Position numbers and translations under genes: made by a program
Assembly (NCBI GenBank): GCA_963921935.1
Contig: OY998176.1
Span: forward strand, 142,520,305-142,584,304
DNA: 64,000 bases
Origin: Galeruca laticollis
Taxonomy: Eukaryota > Arthropoda > Insecta > Coleoptera > Chrysomelidae
Reading direction: 5' to 3'
The notes under the pieces: model-generated
Seen by the model: only the letters and a program-made list of their open reading frames with translations
Database searches by the model: none
What the model was told of the DNA's origin: nothing
Part shown: positions 45,255 to 55,522 of the stretch, in pieces
Position numbering within the stretch: position 1 is the first letter of the stretch
Layout of the letters: each line of letters starts with the position of its first letter

Positions 45255-46100
45255 AGGAAGTCCATCGGACGTCCATTTCATATCCAAATGAAGTCCAAAT
45301 GTCCATGGACTTTCAATGGACGTACACTGGAATTCGACATCTGAACATTTCCTATATGTTACATGATTGAACGTCATATGGATGCCCATCGGATCGGACT
45401 TATGCTATTGGATGTTCACCATAACGTCCATATTGGATCGTTATTGTAAGTCCTTGGTATGTCCAAAACTGGAGTTAATTTTTAAATCCAAAATTGTACG
45501 TTTATGTATGTTCACTGGATGCACAATGTTGGAATAACTTGGAACATCCATAATTGTACATTTACGAACGACAATGAAACGTACAGAGCTGGACCAAACT
45601 TATACGGTCTTAACTTGTACATCTTAGAGATGTACAAACTTGGATCTATTTCTCATATCCAAAATTGTTCGTTTATGTATGTTCACTGGATGTACAATGT
45701 TGGAATAACTTGAAACATCCATACTTGTACATTTACGAACGGCCATGAGATGTACAGAGCTGGACTGAACTTGTACGTCTTTGAGATGTACAGGAATGTG
45801 TATAATGTACATCCAGAATTGTACGTTTATGAGTGTCCATTGAATGCACAATGTTGAAATAACTTGTAATGTCCATAATTGTACATTTACGAATGGCCAT
45901 GAGTTGTACAAAACTTAACTGAATTTGTATATACATAAATTCTACATTCATGTTTGTTTTCGGAATGTACACAAGTACCTGTAATTTGTAATTCTCACAT
46001 CAAGAATAGTACGTTTACATATGTCCATTGGATATACATTGTTGTAATAAATTGTACCTTCATGAATGGCCATGAGGCGTACATAACTGAACCGAATTTG
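45255..46100. repeat. Left subterminal array of GTCCA/TGTAC words
   Basis: Degenerate repeats built from GTCCATTGGATGTACA-like blocks in both orientations. A longer unit of about 155 bp is nearly duplicated (about 45490-45620 and 45650-45770, with AATTGTACGTTTATGTATGT and GGAATAACTTG... in both). Such arrays next to a TIR often hold transposase-binding sites; here that is inference. Confidence 0.75.
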
Positions 46101-46106
46101 TACATA

Positions 46107-47060
46107 CAGTGCTATTCAAAAGTCCCCTCCGCCCCTCGCATCTTTTGAACGGCTACACTTACATTAATAAAATTTGGAGGGTGAAAATAAAGCGTTGTAA
46201 ACTTCTCTACGAAGGGTAACAGGTGACGTAATAGTAATAGATAACGTCACAGTGCCACTCTGGCCAATAATTTTAAATAGGACCTTATGGCATTGGCTAC
46301 ATAGCCATATTAATTTTGTTTGGGTTTAAATTAATTTTGACGGGTAAATTAAATAAATACCAAAATTATTGAAATTATTTTTTTAAGTTTAATTAATCAA
46401 ATATCAACAATGGATTCTTATAGCAAGTGTTCGAAATGTGCTCCGTCTACTTCCTGACAGTAATACATCGGCCGGCGAGGTCCTATAGAATGGCCACCTC
46501 GGTCACCAGATCTGACACCATTAGATTTTTTTATATGGGGGTACTTGAAATCCAAGGTTTATACTACGGCACCAGATAGCATTGGCGTTTTGAAAGAAAG
46601 AATTACTGAAGAATGCAATGATATTTCAGCTGACACATTCGAACGAGTACGACAAGAGTTTACTAATAAGATGTATTACTGTCAGGAAGTAGACGGAGCA
46701 CATTTCGAACACTTGCTATAAGAATCCATTGTTGATATTTGATTAATTAAATTTAAAAAAATAATTTCAATAATTTTGGTATTTATTTTTTTATCCGTCA
46801 AAATTAACTTAAACCCAAACAAAATTAATATGGCTATGTAGCTAATGTCAATGCCTTTCAAACGAGATATCACTTGCCATAAGGTCCTATATAAAATTAT
46901 TGGCCAGAGTGGCACTGTGACGTCATCTATTACTATTACGTCACCTGATACCATTCGTAGAGAAGTTTACAACACTTTATTTTCACCCTCCAAATTTTAT
47001 TAATGTAAGTGTAGCCGTTCAAAAGATACGAGGGGGGGAGGGTACTTTTGAATAGCACTG
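46107..47060 (+). mobile_element. Fold-back mariner-like derivative
   Basis: CAGTGCTATTCAAAAGT at the left is inverted at the right end, both flanked by TA (46105-46106, 47061-47062). The arms are about 350-390 bp long and meet at CTGACAGTAATACAT (left, about 46455) and its complement (about 46671), so only about 200 bp is not in an arm. The right arm contains the last codons of a mariner-type transposase; the left arm is its inverted copy. This layout is that of a non-autonomous, snap-back deletion derivative. Confidence 0.88.
46466..46721 (+). pseudogene. C-terminal end of a mariner-type transposase
   Basis: Reads EWPPRSPDLTPLDFFIWGYL and KSKVYTTAPDSIGVLKERIT to EVDGAHFEHLL and a stop at 46721. 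PPRSPDLxPLDFFxWG holds the third catalytic Asp. Everything upstream (HTH, first two Asp) is missing and replaced by the inverted copy of the right end. Confidence 0.9.
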
Positions 47061-47560
47061 TATACAAATTGTACATACATCAGTGAATGAAAAATGAACA
47101 TCTAGAACTATATTAGGATGATAATATACTATCTATGCAATAAACTAACTAGACTTTAGGCCTAAGTTTATCGATGACGTATACGCCATAAGATTTCAAT
47201 TTTGTTGTACCTATATTATGGAAGCAAAAGATTTGTTCCAGCATATCCTGCATTCTGAATATGCGTAGTTTTATAAAACCGTGTATCGGCAGATACAAAT
47301 TCTCATATATCACAGAAATCTTGCGTTCCAGCCTCTTACAGAATTTGTAAAAAACTTACAGCAACATGAGGATAAAAAATTTTTCAGTACATATGTTCCA
47401 TATATACTCTCTGCTGTAGCAAACGTGTTGGTAGCACTGCGCATTGTTCGCGTTTTGCATTTGAGGCTAGGTAACGTTTAGGAAACGTTTAATTTAGTGC
47501 TGTTATAAGTGATCTTAATTAAGTTATTATTAAATTGTGATTAAATCGTGACTGTGGTTG
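47061..47560. other. Probable 5' region of the DUF4806 gene
   Basis: Contains a 66-codon frame (47281-47481) with no motif. A GAGGTGAGT splice donor follows at about 47577, matching a leader exon for the DUF4806 gene. Confidence 0.35.
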
Positions 47561-48576
47561 TAGCAAGTAGAAAAGAGGTGAGTAGAAATTTGAGATTCAT
47601 GCTTTTATAACTACTTACTTATAATTTTGCATAGCATATTTCGCATATTATATTTACTAAAAGTGGTTCACCTAATATATCGCTCTAAAAACGCAACAAG
47701 CCGACGTGTGATCACAACAATAGGTATATTTTTACATAGCCATGTCAATTATTTATATAATGGGATAGTCTTAAAAATGTTTTAGACGTGCCACTTCAAT
47801 GCTCAGTCGCTTGTACCCATAATTGGTTGTTTTATTGTAGGTATCCCTTTACATCTGATTGCTTGGAAGTAGGTCCTGAATGAAAAGGCAATAGCAAAAA
47901 ACAACTCGGAATGCTATGTTCAACAAATATTATAAAAGAACTGCTTTTGAGACATCAGCATGAGAACTGTGACATAAATGTCATAAAATGATGGGGTGTA
48001 TTTTTTAAAGTAGCTTCCTAAAAATTATATCACCTTTGCATGCTTGCGATTTTGTGAATTCTCATATAAGAAAATTGAGACACTTTGTATGTACATTGAT
48101 AATGGTCTCCAATTTTCAGATACCTATTTAGAAGAAAGGAGAAAAATAAATGTGGCGGAATATATGAGTGATTTGAATCAAGAAGATGAACCCCAAACAC
48201 GAAAAGTACGACATAGAAGACATGTTGATTCTTCTTCAGATGACGAGAGTACTTCTCAAAAAGAAAAATCATTGCCCAAGCCTCCCAGTCAGCCTCATAA
48301 TTCATCATTTGTAGAGGACAATAATTGTGTAGCAGTGTACAGTATGTATAAAATATTCAGTGTGATACATTAGGGAATATATGATTTCTGGTCAAATAGA
48401 ATGCTCAGAGTCGGTGAAAATATTCAGAACAAATAGATAATTCACTTTTTTCCATAAAATACAATTCAATACATACGCAGTTCCATATATGTTCCCTACA
48501 TTCTCACTGATTTTACATGAATGAATTTACTTTTTCATAAGAAATGCTGCTGCTACTACTGTGACTGTTAACTAAT

Positions 48577-49788
48577 GTGTTTACTAAAATTCCTCCTAAA
48601 GAATGTCTAATACTTGTGAGAAAATTACTAGAAGATAAAAATATTAATCCAGGAATAATATCAGATATACTTAATTTATTTGATGTATGCATTAATCAGA
48701 ATTATTTCACTTTTGACAATAAGATATATATTCAAAATGAAGGTTTACCAATGGGAAGCCCTATATCACCTATTTTAGCAAACATTTTTATGGACAATTT
48801 AGAAAGAAAGATCTTTGAAAGTAATATTTCGAAAAATATTTTATTTTGGTATAGATATGTAGATGACATATTAGCTTGTTTTATGGGTAGTGAGCGACAA
48901 TTAGATGTGTTTTTCAACCACATCAATAATTTACACCCGAAAATTAAATTTACATTAGAAATTGAAGAAAATAGCTCAATCAATTTTCTTGATTTAAAAA
49001 TTCAAAGAGTTAATGATGTACTTGATTATTCAATTTACCGAAAACCAACACAGACTGATGTGACAATTCCATTCAATTCTAACCACCCTGTCTCACACAG
49101 ACTAGCAGCATATAATTCAATGATACATAGAGCTTTTTCAGTTCCTATGAACAAATGTAATTTTGATAGAGAGATTAATACAATTAGACAAATAGCAATA
49201 TCTAACGGTTATCCATTAGATATGATAAATAAACTAATTAGTAAAAAAGAGAAAAAAGTGGCATTACAACTAATATATCCTAAACAAGCTGATGAAATTA
49301 AAACTTATAAAACCATCACATATGCAGGAAATATTTCTAATAATATTTCAAAGATAATATCTTCAGCAACGAATGCAACAATTTCTTTTAAAACAGAAAG
49401 TAACGTTAGTACAAAATTGTTAAATGTAAAAACAAAAATACCACTATTAAAGAAGTCCGGTATATATAAACTCAAATGTCCAGAATGTAATGCTGTCTAT
49501 TTGGGTCAGACCCTTATGAATTTTGAAATACGATACAGTGAGCACTTAGGAGCTTACAGATTAAAACAACCAGATAAATCTCACTACGCAAAACATTTAC
49601 TTGACACCAATCATTCATTGACACCTAACACAGAACTAGAAGTGCTGCATATCTGTGAAAAGAAACAAGAACTGGATTTCCTTGAAGAACTGGAAATTAG
49701 AAGACATTTAAGAAACCCACAATATGAAGTTGTCAATGAACAGTTAAATCTAGGGAATTCTCCACTAATAAACTGTCTTCTTAAGTGA
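48577..49788 (+). CDS. Penelope RT + GIY-YIG endonuclease, N-terminally truncated
   Basis: 403 open codons. RT motifs: EGLPMGSPISPILANIFM (about residues 50-68) and WYRYVDDILACF with the catalytic YVDD box (about 91-101). INFLDLKIQR and YRKPTQTD follow, as is typical of Penelope-like RTs. A linker leads to the GIY-YIG nuclease: SGIYKLKC (about 293-300), YLGQT, RYSEHLGAYR and HLLDTNHSL, i.e. the GIY, Y-x-G-Q-T and conserved Arg/His elements. The end, VVNEQLNLGNSPLINCLLK, has the NEQLNxxxSPL signature. The fingers part of the RT is missing, so it cannot be active, but the lack of stops points to a young insertion. Reverse transcription primed at a nick made by the GIY-YIG domain is the known mode. 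Confidence 0.95.
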   Translation: MFTKIPPKECLILVRKLLEDKNINPGIISDILNLFDVCINQNYFTFDNKIYIQNEGLPMGSPISPILANIFMDNLERKIFESNISKNILFWYRYVDDILACFMGSERQLDVFFNHINNLHPKIKFTLEIEENSSINFLDLKIQRVNDVLDYSIYRKPTQTDVTIPFNSNHPVSHRLAAYNSMIHRAFSVPMNKCNFDREINTIRQIAISNGYPLDMINKLISKKEKKVALQLIYPKQADEIKTYKTITYAGNISNNISKIISSATNATISFKTESNVSTKLLNVKTKIPLLKKSGIYKLKCPECNAVYLGQTLMNFEIRYSEHLGAYRLKQPDKSHYAKHLLDTNHSLTPNTELEVLHICEKKQELDFLEELEIRRHLRNPQYEVVNEQLNLGNSPLINCLLK

Positions 49789-50047
49789 TAATTGTAAAGA
49801 TCAGCAGATATAGTTTTCCTGGTTTTCTATATCATTGCACAGTTATACTGATCTTAATTGGAAAAATGATATCCAGGATATCACCATAGGGCTAATAATA
49901 TCTAAGCTTCAATATTTGTAATATCACATCTTCTTCTTTTTTCTATAAACATATATTAAGCCAATCACAAGTTAGGTTACTTCTTGGTCTAGCCAAAAAA
50001 ATATAACTACTAAACATCAGGTAGGCATAAAATGAAATGTAACTTCT

Positions 50048-50092
50048 GTCATTCTGACGATGATATTGATTTATCGAAACAATTGTCAATTT
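50048..50092 (+). ncRNA. Hammerhead-ribozyme-like motif, Penelope copy A
   Basis: CTGACGA (50054-50060), stem II GATA/TATC (50062-50065 and 50072-50075), GAAA (50076-50079), self-complementary CAATTG (50080-50085) as helix III, TC as the cleavage-site UH (50086-50087), and ATT/AAT closing helix I. All invariant core bases are present. Helix I is short. Confidence 0.7.
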
Positions 50093-51023
50093 CTTAGAAT
50101 TTTCAATAACTTGTATTATATTGTGGAATTAACTAGAGACCTTGAGTTTCATTTAAAAACACTAATATGAGCATATTCCACGAAGTAAGGGTCGAGACAG
50201 TCAATTTCATTAAAATTCATGTTATCGATACATTTCAATTTTTGCCAAAGTTTTAGTTGATAAAATAAAAAACATAAAAAAACAATATGTGTTTTTGACC
50301 AATATTTTAGCTGATATGAAAACTGAAATCTCTGACATAAAATCAAAGTTATCGGCTAAAGATTAACCTACAAAGAACGAATCTTTTTTTTCAAAGTTCC
50401 CATCAACGACGAAATCATACTTGAGGCAGTGGAAAATTATTTAAGCACAAGCGATAATTTTGAAAAAACGGTGAGTAATATTTTTCATTTATGGAACAAT
50501 ATTTCAAAAATTGATTTTTTTGTAGGTACCTGAACTTGCAAATCTAGGCGGCAATTCACTTTATGACTTTGTTAAACTTGTAATGACAGTATTATTGACT
50601 AACAAATTTGCTGCCAAATACAGTTTTTGGGAAGAAAACAGAAAAGCTGTTTCAATGTCCTAAAGTTATCTGGTTTCGTTCTAAGTAAGTATTCAAAGTA
50701 GAGTATTATTATTGTTTTTGAAAACTTAATATTTCATATTTTTTTACTTTAATCTTCACAAAATCATGTCTTTATGAATGTGATTAAAACTGAATTTTGA
50801 ACAAATGAAGAGTGTCAATATTTGAATTTATTCGACCTAAAAAAGGAGAGAAGAGTTTTTCGTACAAAACATGTTATTTAGTATGGTTATTTTGTTTGTT
50901 TGTGGAAGAACTATATATTGTATTGACTTTTCAGCAGCTGTTGAATATTCCAAAAAAGGAGATCAAAAGGAAGGCGAAGATGCAATTTCAAAATGGCTGC
51001 GAAGAGCCAATGAACTGAAATAA

Positions 51024-51355
51024 GTGCAGTGAGATAGATTATAGAGACTTCATTTTTTCAATTTAGTATGGGAATATGAATATGTTGAGTTTTTTTCTTC
51101 GTAGTGTTAATATTTTGATTCATTATATAATGAATTTTTGTTCTAGATTTTTCTTAAGAATTTCTTTTATATTTTGTCCGTATAACTTATTTTGTGTTTT
51201 GTGAGTATGTTGTATTCTAGAATATATATTTTCTTCAAGCTTTGTGTTGTAAAAATCCATTCCTAAGTTGAAAACCCACCTTATGTTATATTATATTAGT
51301 GAGTATCAATTATATACTCGATGTTTCATATTTAGATTTCGCTTGCAGTGTATCT
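51024..51355. other. 3' flank of the DUF4806 gene
   Basis: AT-rich, probably the 3' untranslated region. No further exon or repeat was found before the right subterminal array. Confidence 0.35.
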
Positions 51356-51359
51356 CCTG

Positions 51360-51890
51360 TTTTCATGTTCAATGGATATCCTAATTATACATCCAGTGGA
51401 TATCCTGATTGTACGTCAGTGGATATCCTGGTTGTACGCCCAGTGGGTATCCAGATTGTTCATCCAGTGGATATCCTGATTGTACGTTCAATAGATACCC
51501 TGGTTGTACACCCAGTGGATATCCTGATTGTTCGTCCATAAGACATTCTCAATGTATGTCCATAGGATGTTCCAGTGTACATGACTGGACGTTCAATGAA
51601 CGTCTATAATATCCATCACGTACATCCAATATTCTTTAAATGCACATTCATCAAATCTTCAGACGTCCATCATACATTCTTCATGTATATCTATTGAATG
51701 TCTTTAATGTACGTCCACTGGATATCTTGATTGTATATTCATAAGATACCCTTATTTTACATCCATAGGATGTTAAATCCAGTGAGATCTGGATGTTTTT
51801 TGAACGTTTCAATGTACATGACTGGACGTCCATTGTACCATCAAAATATCCAGTCCGTACATCCATTGGATATTCATTGGACGTGCATGT
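51360..51890. repeat. Right subterminal array of GGATAT/GTACA words
   Basis: About ten blocks of the type CAGTGGATATCCTGATTGTA (period near 25-30 bp) in 51370-51530, then ATTGGACGT/GTACATCC blocks up to the right TIR. Together with 45255-46100 it frames the DUF4806 unit. The left and right arrays share the words GTACATCC and ATTGGA. Confidence 0.78.
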
Positions 51891-51902
51891 GTTATGTGGG
51901 TA

Positions 51903-52204
51903 TGACTCCAGCAGAAAAGCATCCAATTCCCGTTTGTTTGTTGTCCCTATCTACCGCTGGAATTGAAACATCATCCTTCAATAGAGTTGCTCAACCTAAC
52001 AGATGCCTCACGTGAAGGTGAGAATGGAGAATCAATTTTGGATCTAAATAGATGAACTTCGCAAATGATAGATAATAAGCATAAATTAGATAAAAACTCT
52101 TGTATTCATTCTGTCACATACAATAATACGTCCAATACAAAATCTTCTATGAAAACAGCGTAAAATGTATCTTCAAAATAATAAACATTTCTTCGTACAA
52201 TTAT
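51903..52204. other. Flank between two elements
   Basis: A short plus-strand reading (MTPAEKHPIPVCLLSLSTAG) recalls the C-terminal STAxxERSFS block of hAT transposases but is too short and divergent to call. Otherwise AT-rich. Confidence 0.3.
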
Positions 52205-53002
52205 GTTGTGGTCATTGCCCAGGGAAAGCAGCGTGTATACTGCGGAGCTATACGCCATTATGCAAGCCCTACGATATGTTGAATTTGGAAACAAATTGCA
52301 TCACATAATCTGTACTGACTCCAAGAGTTCGATTGAGTAATCCATTCAGCAAAGATGCGCTGGTCCAAATTATTTTGGTGATACTGACTCTGCTTCAAAC
52401 TAACGGTAAACCCACAACGTTCATTTGGATCTCAAGTCACCACGGAATTGAACGGAATGAACAAGCAGATCGAGCAGCTAGAGCAGCTGCGCAAGCAGAT
52501 ATAATAGATAATATACCTGTGAGACCAGACGACATAAAACTACATTTGAAACATAAGTTCTTGAAGGTATGGCAAAATGAGTGGAATAGAACAGATGCCA
52601 AACTTCGACACATCAAAACAAAGGTCACCCCTTGGACGCTAATACCTTACCAATGTAGACGAGATCAGGCTGTGATAACTAGACTACGAATCGGGCATAC
52701 CCGCCTCACAAACGTATTCATGCCAGCGGGAGACAGACAACCTAGATGCGACTACTGTCGATCCAGGTTGACAGTAAAACATATTATTATAGACTGCCCT
52801 CAATATGATGTAATGAGACAAAGACTTGCCCTACCGAATGATATTCAAACGTGCCTGAAAGACGAATGGAATTCATTGAAAAAGGTTTTGAAGTTCTTAA
52901 AAGAAACAGGAATATACTCCAAACTGTGGTGACATGCATTCTTACATGTGATTACATATGCGTATAAGGCTAACGACCTCAGAAGTCGATGCCTTAAAAA
53001 AA
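52205..53002 (+). pseudogene. I/Jockey-type LINE 3' end: RNase H and tail
   Basis: RNase H motifs: RVYTAELYAIMQALRYVEFG (catalytic Glu), HIICTDSKSSIE (Asp), a frameshift near 52335, then FIWISSHHGIERNEQADRAA (the SHxGIxGNExAD block). The C terminus shows WTLIPYQCRRDQAVITRLRI, GHTRLTN and a Cys-His knuckle, CDYCRSRLTVKHIIIDC. Stop at 52932. A ~65-bp 3' UTR ends AGTCGATGCCTTAAAAAAA, i.e. a poly(A)-type tail. RT and endonuclease are lost by 5' truncation. RNase H removes RNA from the hybrid in complete elements of this kind. Confidence 0.9.
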
Positions 53003-54960
53003 TCATGTTTATTTACATGTTAATGGCTCTTCGTATTCCTATTTGTAAGTGAATGGAAATATTTCAAAAAAGTTTCTACTTGTGTACTTCTCAAACTTTT
53101 TATGGTATGCGAGCTTCTATTATTTCCCTGATATCTTCAATTTCAAATGCATTCTCAAAGTGCAATTCGGCATAAATACACTAGCATGAACCTAAACACA
53201 CAAAAACAAGAAATAAATTTGTATTTCAAGTTTTCTTCGTACGTACACATTGTCCTAACTTGCTTCATTAATTTTCATTGAGAAGGCAACCGTTTTAAAG
53301 AAAAGAAAAAATCAACGACTTGTGAAACAATTTGCGACTGACCTTCATCTATCCGATGTTTATGGTTTTTCTGAACTTTTCGGGGTTTCGGACAAGGCAT
53401 TATTTCCAGTAAAGTGATAGCTATTTTAGGCCGGTTAAAATAATTTTTATTCCACGTACAGCATACGATGTCATATATACTTTGAAAGTGAAATTTATTG
53501 AATATATTATAACAAAAAATTTTTAAATGTGAATTACTTGTGTATTTCATGGATGAGACGTAGGGGTTCGACAAAGTGTGGCATGATGAACTTTTATAAA
53601 TAATAAGTCAGTATTGTGTATACAATAGGTACAATGGGTATAGTTATACATCACATATAGAGTGTTTAGCATGAAACAAGAAGACTCTAATTCTAAGTGG
53701 CGAGAAAAAGTGCGACAGTGAAGTGTTGGACTAGTTCTTTAAGGAAAATTTCCTGGGTCGACTTTCGTTGATAGATTCACGTTGAATAATTGTGAACGTA
53801 TTGTGAAATAATTTGATGAAGTTTTCAGTTGTTCAATAAAAGTTTGCTTGAATTAAATTATCACGATACTTTCGTAGAAGATTTTGCTTTAGACACATTA
53901 TTTTGTGAGACAGAATTGATAGAAGAGTTTTTATATAACTTAATGTTACTTATAATGTATGTGCCAAAACTCTTTAGATATAAGACAAGCGATGTTACTT
54001 TTAAATAGTCTGTCAAATATAAGAGAAGCTCCGTACACGGGGTGTGAAATAAATCTCCTATATGTAGATATCTCTGACTAATTTACAACTCCATTTTTGG
54101 TGATAATACTTGACGCATTACTGTATCTTGCTCCATTAAACGGTCATGAATTTTCATTATGAGTGTAGGGTACTTGTGTGTGCTGTTCCTGTTATTAAAT
54201 TTTCTTCTTCTTCTTCTCTCAGTTTTTAGGCTCCACGGTGCTTGGCCAGAACTAATTTTTGCTTTGCATTTTACGTTACAAAGGTGTTCTATATCTTGCG
54301 TCCATCCTATCTTCACCATGGTTTCCTTACGTATTCACTGGACTAGACGTGTTAGGAAAAAGGCAGAACCACAAAGATGAAAAAACTTTTCTCGCTCAGG
54401 GGCACATTCAAGCATTTCACATTCCCGAAAACTTGGCTCGGATTTAAAATAGCACCCAGGAAATATAAAGGATATATCCTCTGTTATTTTCGCTTGAATT
54501 TCAGTTTTAAAAACTTTTATAAATTTCATGAGTAGCTTTATATTTTTATAAATTCGTACAATATAGAGGGCATTAATATAGGTGTCAGTATTTTTAGTTT
54601 AGTGAGTTCTATATACAAATCTTCTCTTCATCCCCTAATGCTAGTAACTTTAACAAGCCTTCTGATTCCTCAAACTGATTTCTCTTAATAAACCATTGCC
54701 TTTTCCAAATAAAACAAATACTGCTTGCGAGTTCGCGCATTTGCCTATTATATACCAAATTATAACGTAACAAACATAGCGAAGAACATAATTTCAACAG
54801 AAGATAAATATTGTGAAGGGGTGGCAAGTTAAATGCAAATATCTGTTAACAAATAAACAAAATATTGGCGAATAAAACAGGCGGAATCTTCAGAAATAAC
54901 ATAAATCAATATATTCATTCATTTTGTGAAATGCCAAGATATCGTTTGAGAACAATTGAT
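53003..54960. other. No recognisable gene
   Basis: AT-rich. Frames at 53275-53574, 54083-54319 and 54609-54827 lack motifs and overlap each other on both strands. No tandem or inverted repeat was seen. Confidence 0.45.
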
Positions 54961-55039
54961 TCTGTTTGACTTTGTACATAAACTTAGTGGCCACAAAGCT
55001 CAGCATCAGAATTCATGGAGTGTACAAAGTAAGCACAAA

Positions 55040-55420
55040 TGCCTAATTTGAACCGCTGCCTAAATTGAACCACGTGAATAAATTCTTATTGAGAGGCTGG
55101 TTACGCCATCTGATGCTCAAATACTGAAGTTTGTGATCTAAAACTTCTAGTTGTTCCATTATTGTATGAGTTTTCATCTGTATTTGTTACTTGAAAGGTG
55201 ATTTTTATTTTGGTAGTGTTGACTGTGATACTTTAGTACATGTACTTAAGGCACTAATGGAAACTGGTGAATCCTTTTTGTGATCCTAGTTATATTTGTA
55301 AGAGTATATTTGATGCATATTGTAAATATAAAATGAAAACAATTACATTTTCAGGATAACTCAAAATTTCCTAACTTAAACCTAGAATGGGATTCTTAAA
55401 ATGAACCTGCTCAATTTGCG
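55040..55420. repeat. Subterminal CCTAATTTGAACC words of a pogo relic
   Basis: CCTAATTTGAACC (about 55040), CCTAAATTGAACC (55060) and CCTAACTTAAACC (55371) precede the transposase relic. The layout is like the subterminal words of the two better pogo elements in this window. No outer TIR was located. Confidence 0.5.
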
Positions 55421-55522
55421 AAGTTTGTTTAATTTATCTTCAATGTCTGTATTGTTGTATTAAAAAGTTTATATATTATTTTTTCTTGAAATAAATATAG
55501 AGAATAAATTTTTGTTAGGATT

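Larger units (their letters stand above)
48575..50160 (+). mobile_element. 5'-truncated Penelope-like element with open frame (copy A)
   Basis: The copy starts inside the RT (no ATG; the frame begins at 48577) and includes the protein end, a ~370-bp tail shared with copy B at 58190-58520, and a hammerhead-like motif. The tail ends at the shared TTTCATTTAAAAAC-type sequence (about 50150-50160). No target duplication was found. It lies in an intron of the DUF4806 gene. Confidence 0.88.
47830..51023 (+). pseudogene. DUF4806-domain gene, split by a Penelope insertion
   Basis: Exons are inferred from splice signals. One after TTGTAG at 47840 is uncertain. One after TTTTCAG at 48119 encodes YLEERRKINVAEYMSDLNQE and an Arg/Ser/Asp-rich RHRRHVDSSSDDESTSQ segment. 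Another, about 50390-50470 (donor GTGAGT), gives VPINDEIILEAVENYLSTSD. One at 50526-50694 gives LGGNSLYDFVKLVMTVLLTN then KFAAKYSF, and the last, 50935-51023, gives AVEYSKKGDQKEGEDAISKW to the stop. The LGGxSLxDFVxxxxxxLLTxxxAxxYS block and the final ISKWL tail define DUF4806, a domain of unknown function abundant in insects. An extra T near 50629 shifts the frame after KYSF, so this copy is probably dead. The Penelope element at 48575-50160 sits in an intron. Confidence 0.75.
45243..51900 (+). mobile_element. TIR-bounded 6.7-kb unit carrying a DUF4806 gene
   Basis: Left end CCCACATAGCACA and inverted right end CCCACATAACACA are each preceded on the outside by TA (45241-45242, 51901-51902). 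Just inside both ends lie long arrays of GTCCA/TGGAC and GTACA words (45255-46100 and 51360-51890). The only gene that seems to belong to the unit is a multi-exon DUF4806 gene. Two further elements are nested: a fold-back mariner derivative (46107-47060) and a Penelope copy (48575-50160). No transposase domain is visible, so the superfamily is unknown and the element could be non-autonomous. The ends were matched by eye over only 13 bp plus the subterminal arrays. Confidence 0.65.

Noticed and set aside
51903..52020. hAT-type dimerisation block
   Set aside because: Only STAGIE-like residues match; the flanks lack any other hAT motif.
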